Shown here piece by piece: positions 17,782-26,130 of a DNA stretch of 64,000 nt. Under the pieces are notes generated by a model that searched no databases, was not told the origin of the DNA, and saw only the letters and a program-made list of their open reading frames with translations. The translations under genes were made by a program, and so were the position numbers. The stretch comes from CAUUJV01 sp963545565 (lineage in GTDB: Bacteria > Actinomycetota > Actinomycetes > Actinomycetales > Bifidobacteriaceae): the NCBI GenBank assembly GCA_963545565.1, contig CAUUJV010000009.1, positions 1 to 64,000 on the forward strand, given 5' to 3'. Positions within the stretch are counted from its first letter, which is position 1; every line of letters begins with the position of its first letter.

Positions 17782-19455
17782 TTAACTCTCTTCATTATTC
17801 ATGGTGGCAGTCACGCTAACGACTTTTCCATCACGAATGATAGTGATCGTTACCTTTGATCCCTTAGTAGTTGCACGAACATATCCAAGAAGGCTGGAGC
17901 TGGACTCAACAGAGTTGCCGTTGTACCCGATGATTGTGTCACCTTCCTTAACGCCTGCTTCATCTGCGGAGCTTCCGGAAGTTACAGACTTTACAACTGC
18001 ACCATAGCGAGTTGTACTATCTGCCGTAGCCTCACCAGTTGTTACTGACACACCGAGGAGAACGTGAGTTGCAGAACCGGAATCAATAATCTCATTTGCA
18101 ACAGTCTTTACAAGGTTAGATGGAATTGCAAAGCCAATGCCGATAGAACCAGTAGAGCTAGAAGTACCATCACTGGAGCTTGCTGTTGCAATAGAAGAGT
18201 TAATGCCAATAAGCTTGCCATCAGAGTTGAATGTTGGGCCGCCGGAATTGCCAGAATTAATGGATGCATCAATCTGGATTGCGTTGGTAACAACCGTGGT
18301 GGAGCTATCGTCAGAAGTTACAGATACCGGGCGGTTCAATGCAGAAACGATACCGCTTGTTGCAGTGTTGGAATATCCCAAAGGATTACCAATCGCAAGA
18401 ACTTCTTCGCCAACTGCCACAGAGCTGGAATCAGCAAATGAAACAGGGTTCAAATTGCTTGGTGGATTCTTGAGCTTGATAACTGCAATATCAGTTGTTG
18501 CGTCAGTACCAACAAGCTCTGCCTCGTAAATATTGCCATTAGAAAGGGTAACTTCAATAGACTGAGCGTCCTCAATCACATGGTTGTTGGTAACGATGTT
18601 GCCATTAGTATCGAAGATTGCGCCAGATCCCATTGCATAGCCGTTAGACAGTTTAACGGTAATGGAAACCACAGAGGACGCTACCTTCTTCACGACCTTC
18701 TTCCATGAAGTGCTTGACACGGAAGAACTGGAGCTGCCAGAGCTGCCTGTGGAATTAGTGTTTACGCTGCTCAAACTCGAAGAGCTCGTAACGGTGACCA
18801 TACCGCTGGAAATAGCATAGAGACCAAATCCAGACACAAGAGCTGCCGTAATAAGAGCTGTAATAATGGTGGTCCAAATGTCAGAGCGCCTCTTCTTTGG
18901 ATTTACTGGAGCTGCTGCACTGCCATTGTTTGGCCCCATAGGACCCATCGGCCCAGCTGGGCTGACTGGGTTATTTGGACTAGTCGGGCCGGTTGGGCCT
19001 GTTGGACCGTTTGGCCTTGTAGCACCATTTGAGGAGGTTGAACCAGCTGAACCATTAGACTGAGATTGTGCTGATCCTGCACTGGTTGCATACGCACCAT
19101 ACTGCGGTGCAGGGCGTGGCGCAGATGCAGAACCCTGTCCATAATTTTGACCATAACCCTGCCTTGCAGATTGACCATAAGGCTGTGTTGGCTGATTGTA
19201 ATTCACCGGACGAGTAGCTTGATTTGGCTGATTCAGCTGGTTCGGCTGAGCAGAAGAAACGGGCGTAACTGGAGTAATTGGCTGCGTTGCCTGAGTCTCT
19301 TGTGCTGCTCCATTTGCAGAGCTAGCAGAATTTGTAGAGTTACTAGTAGCTGCTGAATTGCCCGAATTGCTTGCTTTCTTAATTTCGCTAGGCTGCCAGC
19401 TACCTTCATTATTCTGAGGATTCCAAGGATTTGGAACCTGATTATTATTCGTCAT
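17782..19455 (-). CDS. HtrA/DegP-family trypsin-like serine protease with PDZ domain
   Basis: Membrane-anchored surface protease of 557 residues. The first 190 residues are cytoplasmic, low-complexity and rich in Pro, Gly, Gln, Asn and Ser, including a short collagen-like GPTGPTGP stretch. One transmembrane helix follows at about 195-217, then a Ser-rich linker. The protease has the triad: His in VTNNHVIEDA, Asp in TTDIAVIKL and Ser in GNSGGPTF. A PDZ domain occupies the last 95 residues. ATG at 19455 has AAGGAG upstream and is preferred over TTG at 19458. Known actinobacterial relatives handle envelope stress and cell-wall protein quality control. Confidence 0.93.
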   Translation of the reverse strand: MTNNNQVPNPWNPQNNEGSWQPSEIKKASNSGNSAATSNSTNSASSANGAAQETQATQPITPVTPVSSAQPNQLNQPNQATRPVNYNQPTQPYGQSARQGYGQNYGQGSASAPRPAPQYGAYATSAGSAQSQSNGSAGSTSSNGATRPNGPTGPTGPTSPNNPVSPAGPMGPMGPNNGSAAAPVNPKKRRSDIWTTIITALITAALVSGFGLYAISSGMVTVTSSSSLSSVNTNSTGSSGSSSSSVSSTSWKKVVKKVASSVVSITVKLSNGYAMGSGAIFDTNGNIVTNNHVIEDAQSIEVTLSNGNIYEAELVGTDATTDIAVIKLKNPPSNLNPVSFADSSSVAVGEEVLAIGNPLGYSNTATSGIVSALNRPVSVTSDDSSTTVVTNAIQIDASINSGNSGGPTFNSDGKLIGINSSIATASSSDGTSSSTGSIGIGFAIPSNLVKTVANEIIDSGSATHVLLGVSVTTGEATADSTTRYGAVVKSVTSGSSADEAGVKEGDTIIGYNGNSVESSSSLLGYVRATTKGSKVTITIIRDGKVVSVTATMNNEES

Positions 19456-19639
19456 CAATACTCCTTAATGACATAAACCACATTTTTATGCGTTAACTGA
19501 TGCGTTATTTGCTACACATTTCGTTCTAGTAGCTAGCTAAGTGCACTAATCTGCATGTTAGCTGAGAATTATATAAAAAGAATAATGGAAAATAAATATA
19601 TTTATATAAATGTGACGCCCATCCCCTAAAGTTGAGCGC

Positions 19640-20929
19640 ATGACGAGTAACGAGACCACTGTAAAAAAGCGCTTTACCCCAATTGGAGCAACCGACGGAA
19701 AGCCTGGAGATCGAAGTGCTTTCAGCTTTGAGGTAAAAACTCGTATCGATGGTCGCCACGGCCGAACAGGCGTAATTCACACTCCTCATGGCGATATTAA
19801 GACTCCTGCATTTGTCCCCGTAGGAACTCAAGCCACCATGAAGGCCGTACTCCCTGAGCAGATGGAAGCTCTCGGCGCACAGTGCGTTCTCGCAAACGCT
19901 TTCCATCTTTTTGAACGCCCTGGCGAAGATGTGCTTGATATGGCTGGCGGGCTTGGCAAATTCATGAACTGGGATAAGCCTACATACACCGATTCTGGTG
20001 GATTCCAGGTGCTGTCACTCGGCGCAGGTTTCAAAAAAACTTTAGCAATGGACGTTGAGGGGCATAAATCTGACGACGTGATTGCAAATGGTAAGGAGCG
20101 TTTAGCTTTTGTAGACGAGGACGGCGTTACATTTAAGTCGCCTCTCAATGGCAGTAAACATCGTTTTTCCGCAGAAATTTCTATGGGAATTCAGCACAAA
20201 ATTGGCGCTGACATTATGTTTGCCTTCGATGAACTAACCACCTTGATGAATACTCGCTCGTACCAAGAAAAATCTGTTGAGCGCACATTCCGCTGGGCAA
20301 AACGCTGCGTCGCAGAGCATGAGCGCCTCACACAGGAACGTCTTGGAAAACCGTATCAGGCATTATTCGGAGTGGTTCAGGGCGCAAATTACGAAGATTT
20401 GCGGCGACTGGCTGCATCTGAGGCTGCTTCCTTGGACTTCGACGGATTCGGCATCGGCGGAGCTATTGAAAAACGCATTATTGGCGAAACCTGCTCGTGG
20501 ATTTGCGACGAGTTGCCAGAGAATAAACCTCGCCACGTACTAGGTATTGCTGCTGTTGACGATATCTTTGCGTCCGTAGAAAACGGCGGAGATACCTTCG
20601 ATTGCGTCGCCCCCGCACGCGTGGCTCGAAACGGTGCTGTTTACACTAAAGACGGTCGCTGGAATATCAAGCGCGCGGCCTTCAAAACTGATTTAAATCC
20701 ACTAGAAGATGACTGCGACTGCTACACGTGCCAGCATTATTCCCGTGCTTATATTCATCACCTGTTGAAAGCAGGCGAAATGACCGGGGCAACGCTGATG
20801 ACTATCCACAACGAACGATTCTTCATCCGTTTACTCGATAATATTCGCGACTCTATTGATGGTGGCTACTTCAACGAATTCCGCGATTCTTACCTAGCTC
20901 GCTTCTATGCAAACGGTTCAAAGGGCTGA
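19640..20929 (+). CDS. tgt: tRNA-guanine transglycosylase
   Basis: Exchanges G34 of GUN-anticodon tRNAs for a queuine precursor. The 429-residue protein has TDSGGFQVLSLG with the catalytic-site aspartate (about residue 117), the GVVQGANYEDLRRL and GFGIGGAIEK substrate motifs, and the zinc site CDCYTCQHYSRAYIHHL near the C-terminus. No ribosome site is obvious; ATG 19640 lies just after a short spacer divergent from the HtrA gene. I see no queuosine synthesis or queuine/preQ1 transport gene in the window, so the base donor is unknown. Confidence 0.95.
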   Translation: MTSNETTVKKRFTPIGATDGKPGDRSAFSFEVKTRIDGRHGRTGVIHTPHGDIKTPAFVPVGTQATMKAVLPEQMEALGAQCVLANAFHLFERPGEDVLDMAGGLGKFMNWDKPTYTDSGGFQVLSLGAGFKKTLAMDVEGHKSDDVIANGKERLAFVDEDGVTFKSPLNGSKHRFSAEISMGIQHKIGADIMFAFDELTTLMNTRSYQEKSVERTFRWAKRCVAEHERLTQERLGKPYQALFGVVQGANYEDLRRLAASEAASLDFDGFGIGGAIEKRIIGETCSWICDELPENKPRHVLGIAAVDDIFASVENGGDTFDCVAPARVARNGAVYTKDGRWNIKRAAFKTDLNPLEDDCDCYTCQHYSRAYIHHLLKAGEMTGATLMTIHNERFFIRLLDNIRDSIDGGYFNEFRDSYLARFYANGSKG

Positions 20930-20989
20930 ATTACGCAACATGTATGAATTGCACAACATGTGAGAGCATGTTAAGATTTCAGTTTGTCT

Positions 20990-21075
20990 GCGCACGTGGC
21001 GGAATGGTAGACGCGCTAGCTTCAGGTGCTAGTGTTCGCAAGGACGTGCGGGTTCAACTCCCGCCGTGCGCACCA
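20990..21075 (+). tRNA. tRNA-Leu (anticodon CAG)
   Basis: An 86-base class II tRNA: acceptor GCGCACG with CGTGCGC, anticodon stem CTAGC/GCTAG with loop TTCAGGT, a long variable arm, T loop GTTCAACTC and an encoded CCA at 21073-21075. A T-rich stretch follows directly. Confidence 0.93.
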
Positions 21076-21080
21076 GATTT

Positions 21081-22246
21081 TTATTTCTTGAAATTGCTTC
21101 CAGAAAATTCTCCTACAAAGAAATCAATAGCATCTTGCATATGAGGAACGAGCTGTTCGTTCTTGCAGCTACCTAATTCATGGCGTGTTCCAGGCATAAA
21201 TACCTTCGTGATATCGCCACCAGCATTGCGAACGTTGTCAATGAATTGGTTTTGTAAATCAAGACGCACATAAGTATCTTTCTCAGACTGCACTAGCAAA
21301 ATCGGAGCCTTAATGCGAGCGCAGTTTTTCGGATCAAGTAAACTCTTGGTCATTCGCAAGCTTTCACGAACCCAGCTATAGGACGATCCTGCAGTCTGAT
21401 ACCGCAAATCTTGAATGCGGAAAGCGTGTAATTCTTTGCAGCGCTCTTGGCTTAATCCTTCATTGAATTCTGCATCATACTCATAGTTAAACGGTTGCTG
21501 TGTAACTGCAAGATGCTTGCCTAGCCCAAAAGCGCATGCAACTTCGGCAGCGCACCTAGCAACAATCGTTGGAATTCCTGTGTTTGGGCCAACCATAGGG
21601 CAGCTGAGCACATATTTATCGCTAGCTCAGGGTATTGCTCAGCCACTCCGATTGAAATACCTCCGCCCATAGAATGCCCATACACATAAACTGGCCCATG
21701 AGACTGCGGCTTTACAATAGTGCCCATAAATGTTACCAAATCAGCAACATAACGCCGCCAATCATCGATATACACAACAGAAGAATCTTCCGTGTCATGT
21801 GGTGAGAAGCCGTGCCCGCGGTGTTCCATGACCCACACATCGCAGCCTGTCTGCAAAAAGTAATATGCCATTTCTTGATATTTTGGAGCACACTCGGTAA
21901 AACCATGCACAAGCACCACGCTTGGCCTGTCTTTTTCAGGGCGCTCAACAGACACTCCACCTGCAGCACGAAAAGCATCGAGATCGTAATAGTCGTAGTA
22001 GAGCTGATTATTATGAGAAACCGCCGGAGCATAGGCACCTACTAAATCGCGAAGTCCTTCGTGCGACGGCGCATCCATCCACCCAGAAGTGCGCGTAGCA
22101 AGCATAAGCGGACGAACTGTGGAATTCATGTCGTCTTCAAAGCGAGAGTCATCCACAAAAGTGATTTTTTGACTAATTTTCTGGCTAGCTTCTTGACTAA
22201 TTTCCTGAGTATTCTGCACAGTAGTTTGTTCAATAGTTTCCGGCAT
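21081..22246 (-). pseudogene. Alpha/beta hydrolase (lysophospholipase-like), frameshifted
   Basis: The N-terminal frame (22246 to about 21620) has a Gln/Ser-rich start, the oxyanion segment VVLVHGFTECAPKYQE, MEHRGHGFS and the nucleophile elbow YGHSMGGGIS. The C-terminal frame (about 21618-21081) continues with VLSCPMVGPNTGIP, the acid residue region LLVQSEKDTYVR and the catalytic histidine in PGTRHELG. The shift fits loss of one base near 21612-21622; restoring it gives about 388 residues with a complete Ser-Asp-His triad (the aspartate in EKDTYV). GAGAAAGG precedes ATG 22246. The closest family is the monoacylglycerol lipase/lysophospholipase group (Hydrolase_4). As read, the nucleophile and histidine lie in different products. 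Confidence 0.85.
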
Positions 22247-22427
22247 GATACGCCTTTCTCGATGTGCGAGCGCTTCTGCGCACCCGCAGCAACAACCATG
22301 TATTATTCAGAGTAATAGATTTTTAGGGCACACAAAACCAAGGAGCCCATACTTTTAGAACAACGCATAAACGCACAGCGATAAAACATAGCTACATAGC
22401 TTCAGCACTACGAATGTGAGGTAAAAC

Positions 22428-23018
22428 ATGACTGAATCTCGCGTTATCAGCACTCAAGAGGTTCACAACGGACCTATTTTCAATGTGGATCGCGTAACCG
22501 TAGAGCTTAAAGGAGTTAATCTTGACGCTCCTGAAGAAACTGTGACTATTGAGCGAGAAGTCGTGCGTCACGTTCCCGTTGTTGTGATGCTTGTGCACGA
22601 TGTGGCAACAGATAAATATCTTCTTGAGCGAGAATATCGCGTTGGGCCAAATGCTTTCGTTCCAGGGCTTCCTGCCGGTTTCATGGAAAAAGATGAGAAA
22701 CCAATTGCTGCCATGGAGCGTGAACTGCGCGAGGAAACTGGTATTACTTCCTCAGATGTAGTGCTCGACTACGTTGGCTCCTTCTACTCTTCAGAGGGGA
22801 TGACTGACGAAATGGCAATTGTCGGAATCCTTCATCTGCGTTCCTTTGAACAAGGCCCCTTAGATTTGGACGAAGGTGAATACGTGCATTCTGAGTGGGT
22901 GACTTGGGATGCTCTTCTTGACGCTGGAATCATGTCTTCAAATTCTGTGATTGCGATTGAGCATGAGGCACTTCGCCGCACAAATGACCCAAATAATGCA
23001 AAAATCTCACAAAAATAA
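22428..23018 (+). CDS. Nudix hydrolase, ADP-ribose pyrophosphatase type
   Basis: A 196-residue Nudix protein. The box GX5EX7REUXEEXGU is complete, running from GFMEKDE to RELREETGI at about residues 85-107, so the metal-binding glutamates are present. The upstream VEREV/VVMLVHDV strand pattern and the AGF start of the box resemble ADP-ribose pyrophosphatases that split ADP-ribose to AMP and ribose-5-phosphate. The exact substrate is not proven. It stands alone, divergent from the hydrolase pseudogene, 171 bases before the FHA operon. Confidence 0.88.
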   Translation: MTESRVISTQEVHNGPIFNVDRVTVELKGVNLDAPEETVTIEREVVRHVPVVVMLVHDVATDKYLLEREYRVGPNAFVPGLPAGFMEKDEKPIAAMERELREETGITSSDVVLDYVGSFYSSEGMTDEMAIVGILHLRSFEQGPLDLDEGEYVHSEWVTWDALLDAGIMSSNSVIAIEHEALRRTNDPNNAKISQK

Positions 23019-23189
23019 ACGCTTATACACACTAAAAATTGGCATGTAATACGGAGAATTGGAAAAAATAGTTCCTAAACACAGCATAATCGGGCAGATT
23101 GCGCAAAAACTTTGCAATAATAGCGTATGACTTGGCTAAAGTGCGCTTTTGCATGTTTACGATAGAGTCAGCCTAAGAAAGGGACAACT

Positions 23190-23891
23190 ATGAGCGTTCT
23201 CGACCGTTTTGAAAAAAGCGTCGAAGGTGCCGTTAACGGCGTTTTTGCCAGATTCGGCTCTAAAGATTTGAGCGCAGTCGATCTTTCAAGTGCACTCGAG
23301 CGCGAGATTGATTCGCAGACAATGCCCGTTGGTCGCGACCGCACTGTAGCGCCTAATGAGTATCGTTTTAAGCTCTCGACCCCAGACTTCGATCATATTG
23401 AGCAATGGGGCTCTGAAACACTCGCCAACGAGCTAGCTGACAACCTCACTAAGTATGCAGAAAGTCAGCATTATGCATTTGTTGGGCCTGTTGTAGTGAT
23501 CTTTGAAGAAGATTTAGACTTGACACGCGGCGATTTCAAACTCACCAGCGAGTCTGTGCAAGGAAATGCTGCACCCGCAACCAGTGCAAGCGAAACCACG
23601 GACTGCCCAGTACTTGAAATTAATGGTAGGCAATATTTGCTCACTGCAAATAAGACTGTGCTTGGCCGCGGTTCTAACTGCGATATTGTGATTGATGACC
23701 CCGGTATTTCACGTCGCCATCTTGAGATTGACATTACCGAAAACGGCGTGATCGCACGAGATATGGGTTCCACTAACGGAACTTACGTAGAAGGTCATCA
23801 AGTGCCGGCAGCAACGTTGCTTGACGGTAATACCATCACAATTGGCCGCACTCGCCTCCTCTTCTGGGCATCAGCCGGAACACAAGACTAA
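23190..23891 (+). CDS. fhaA: FhaA-like protein: DUF3662 domain plus FHA domain
   Basis: A 233-residue cytoplasmic protein. Residues 1-115 are the DUF3662/FhaA N-terminal domain (MSVLDRFEKSVEGAVNGVFARFG), and about 140-230 form an FHA phosphothreonine-binding domain with LGRGSNCDIVI, DPGISRRHLEI and DMGSTNGTYVEG. In mycobacteria FhaA binds phosphorylated MviN pseudokinase and regulates peptidoglycan synthesis. GAAAGGGA precedes ATG 23190. It is the first gene of the FhaA-FhaB-PstP-RodA-PbpA-PknA-PknB operon. It is shorter than mycobacterial FhaA, which has a long linker. Confidence 0.92.
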   Translation: MSVLDRFEKSVEGAVNGVFARFGSKDLSAVDLSSALEREIDSQTMPVGRDRTVAPNEYRFKLSTPDFDHIEQWGSETLANELADNLTKYAESQHYAFVGPVVVIFEEDLDLTRGDFKLTSESVQGNAAPATSASETTDCPVLEINGRQYLLTANKTVLGRGSNCDIVIDDPGISRRHLEIDITENGVIARDMGSTNGTYVEGHQVPAATLLDGNTITIGRTRLLFWASAGTQD

Positions 23892-23929
23892 TTACCGCTT
23901 TACGAACTAACTAAGTAACGCGGTAATTA
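23889..23929 (+). repeat. Ten-base-pair inverted repeat between fhaA and fhaB
   Basis: TAATTACCGC (23889-23898) pairs perfectly with GCGGTAATTA (23920-23929) over a 21-base loop, starting inside the fhaA stop region. It has no T run and so looks more like an mRNA processing or stability element than a terminator. Confidence 0.45.
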
Positions 23930-23949
23930 ATAGTATTAGAGCTAACATT

Positions 23950-24510
23950 ATGACTGATTTAACATTTGCCATTCTAAAATACGGATTCCTCATTCTTTTG
24001 TGGTTATTCGTATGGTTAGTTGTGCGCTCGCTTTACCGCGATATTAGTGCTCTGGCTCCCAAATCAAGCGGTCGTAAAAGGCATAAGGGGCGCCATGGAC
24101 GCGGCACGAGCGCGAGTGTAGGTGCACAAGCTGGCTTTGACTCTGCCAATGGCGTTTATACTGAAAATTCCACGCATGGTAGCAATAGCGCTCATAGCGC
24201 TCCAACCCCACGAAGTACTGCAACACTGCTAACTATTATCGATGGCCCGCTCTCTGGAACCACTCTTCCACTCGGAACGCAATCCATCACTTTAGGTAGA
24301 GCACCTGGAAACACTGTTGTGCTTGATGACGAATTTGTATCATCTCATCATGCGCGCGTGTATATGGATCCAATCAGTCGCACATGGGCTGTTGAAGACT
24401 TGGCTAGCACGAACGGAACTGTGCTTAACGGATCTCGTATTTCGGGTGCAAGTCCACTTCCAATTGGTGTTCCCGTGCGCATTGGGGCCACAACATTCGA
24501 GTTGAGATAG
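23950..24510 (+). CDS. fhaB: FhaB (FipA)-like membrane-anchored FHA protein
   Basis: A 186-residue protein with an N-terminal transmembrane helix at about residues 8-26, a basic Gly/Arg/Ser-rich linker, and a C-terminal FHA domain (about 95-186) containing LGRAPGNTVVLDD, FVSSHHARVY and DLASTNGTVLNG. It should recognise phosphothreonine marks set by PknA/PknB at the membrane; in mycobacteria the orthologue links kinase signalling to division. It is 59 bases after fhaA and 13 before the phosphatase gene. No clear ribosome site precedes ATG 23950. Confidence 0.9.
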   Translation: MTDLTFAILKYGFLILLWLFVWLVVRSLYRDISALAPKSSGRKRHKGRHGRGTSASVGAQAGFDSANGVYTENSTHGSNSAHSAPTPRSTATLLTIIDGPLSGTTLPLGTQSITLGRAPGNTVVLDDEFVSSHHARVYMDPISRTWAVEDLASTNGTVLNGSRISGASPLPIGVPVRIGATTFELR

Positions 24511-24523
24511 AAGGATCGGTTTT

Positions 24524-26125
24524 ATGGGAGATGAAAGCTCACTGATTCTTGTATCGACAACGGTTTCAGACATTGGCTACATGCGTCACGACAATCAAGA
24601 CTCCTCGTTTGCTGGAGAGCATCTTGTTGCTGTATGCGATGGCATGGGCGGTCACGCTGGAGGAGACACTGCTTCAACGATTGCTATACGATCTTTGGCT
24701 CATCTCGAAAAAGGCAAAATTCCTGAGGAAGATCTCAACAGTGACGGTGTAGTTTCCATTGAGGAAGTGGCATCTACACTTGAGACTTCTGTAATTGCCG
24801 CACATGACGCAATTGTAGGTAAGGCCAAGCGCGAGCGCAGATTAGCTGGTATGGGAACCACCGTCACCGCTCTTACTCTTGTCGATAATTACTGGATTCT
24901 GGCACACATTGGCGATTCTCGGGCGTATTTACTGCGTAATGGTCGTATTATTCGAATCACAAAAGACCACAGTCTTGTTCAGCATCTTGTTGACACTGGC
25001 CATATCACTGAAGAAGAAGCGAAAAGCCATCCTCAACGCAACGTTGTGATGCGCGTATTGGGCGACTTTGACATCGATCCACGCCCTGATATTGCTATTC
25101 GCAAAGCTCATGCTGGTGACCGTTGGATGCTCTGCTCTGATGGATTATGCGGCGTGCTTGAAGATGACACTATAGAGGAAGTTCTTTCTACAACGCCTAG
25201 TCTTGAAGACTGCGCTCAAAAACTTGTTCTAATGGCATTAAAAGCGGGCAGCTCCGACAACGTAAGTGTTGCAATCGTTGATGCGCTCGATGCTTCCACT
25301 GCTTTAGCCACCTCAGTAAATGGTCGTTACCAGATACCGCTCGTCGGCGGCGCAGCAAGCAAACAATTACAGCCGATTGCAGATACCATCGGTGAAACTG
25401 TTACCCTTGCACCTGAGTTGGAAGATAATTCTGATTCCCCTGCAAGCCGTGCTGCAGCGCTGGCAAATCAAGGTTCTACTGGGAAGCTTCAGATGGCTCG
25501 CCCATCCCATAAGGCATCTTCTAAGTCTGGAACCAATTCTGACTATGATGTGGCAATGCCAGATACTGGCGAAATTCCAGTTGTACATAAGCACGATGGG
25601 TCTGTTATCAGCGATCCGCATGACCCTGAAGTTGCACACGCCATTATTGAAGACCGAAACAAGACTAATTCCAAAGCTCGCACGCGTAAGCGCGTAAAGC
25701 GAGTTGCAATCGTTGTTATTATTCTCGCTGTACTCGCTGCCCTCTCTGGCGGCGGATACGCGGCATGGAACTGGTCTCAATCCCAATACTATGTAGGCGA
25801 ATATAACGGCAAAGTAGCTATTTATCAAGGCGTTCCAACAAATATCTTTGGAGTGGCTCTCTCTCACGAGGTTAAAGAAACATCAATCAAAGTTTCTACT
25901 CTCCCCTCAGCATGGCGCCAGCAAATTAAGCAAGGCATCGCTGTATCTTCCTACAAGGCAGCAGTGCAGCATACCAAGGTTATTAAGAAGCAAGTAGAGC
26001 AGTTGAAAGCAAGCAAAAAGAAAGCGTCACAGAAAAAATCAGATAGTTCAAGTTCTTCAGATACCTCTTCTCAGGAATCTCAAAGCTCTCAAGAGTCCCA
26101 AAACTCCCAGGATTCTCAGGAGTAA
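24524..26125 (+). CDS. pstP: PP2C-type Ser/Thr protein phosphatase PstP
   Basis: Reverses PknA/PknB phosphorylation. Residues 1-250 form the metal-dependent PP2C domain with GYMRHDNQDS, AVCDGMGGHAGGD, AGMGTTVTAL, AHIGDSRAYL, MLCSDGL and GSSDNVSVAIV, all manganese ligands present. A basic stretch and one transmembrane helix follow at about residues 388-411, then a roughly 120-residue external tail ending in a Ser/Gln-rich repeat (SQES-like). AGAAGG precedes ATG 24524. The stop lies 5 bases before rodA. Confidence 0.94.
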   Translation: MGDESSLILVSTTVSDIGYMRHDNQDSSFAGEHLVAVCDGMGGHAGGDTASTIAIRSLAHLEKGKIPEEDLNSDGVVSIEEVASTLETSVIAAHDAIVGKAKRERRLAGMGTTVTALTLVDNYWILAHIGDSRAYLLRNGRIIRITKDHSLVQHLVDTGHITEEEAKSHPQRNVVMRVLGDFDIDPRPDIAIRKAHAGDRWMLCSDGLCGVLEDDTIEEVLSTTPSLEDCAQKLVLMALKAGSSDNVSVAIVDALDASTALATSVNGRYQIPLVGGAASKQLQPIADTIGETVTLAPELEDNSDSPASRAAALANQGSTGKLQMARPSHKASSKSGTNSDYDVAMPDTGEIPVVHKHDGSVISDPHDPEVAHAIIEDRNKTNSKARTRKRVKRVAIVVIILAVLAALSGGGYAAWNWSQSQYYVGEYNGKVAIYQGVPTNIFGVALSHEVKETSIKVSTLPSAWRQQIKQGIAVSSYKAAVQHTKVIKKQVEQLKASKKKASQKKSDSSSSSDTSSQESQSSQESQNSQDSQE

Positions 26126-26130
26126 AGCTA

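Noticed and set aside
21081..21611. C-terminal hydrolase frame as an independent gene
   Set aside because: It begins in mid-fold without a ribosome site and carries only the acid and histidine of the triad; it is the second half of the frameshifted gene.
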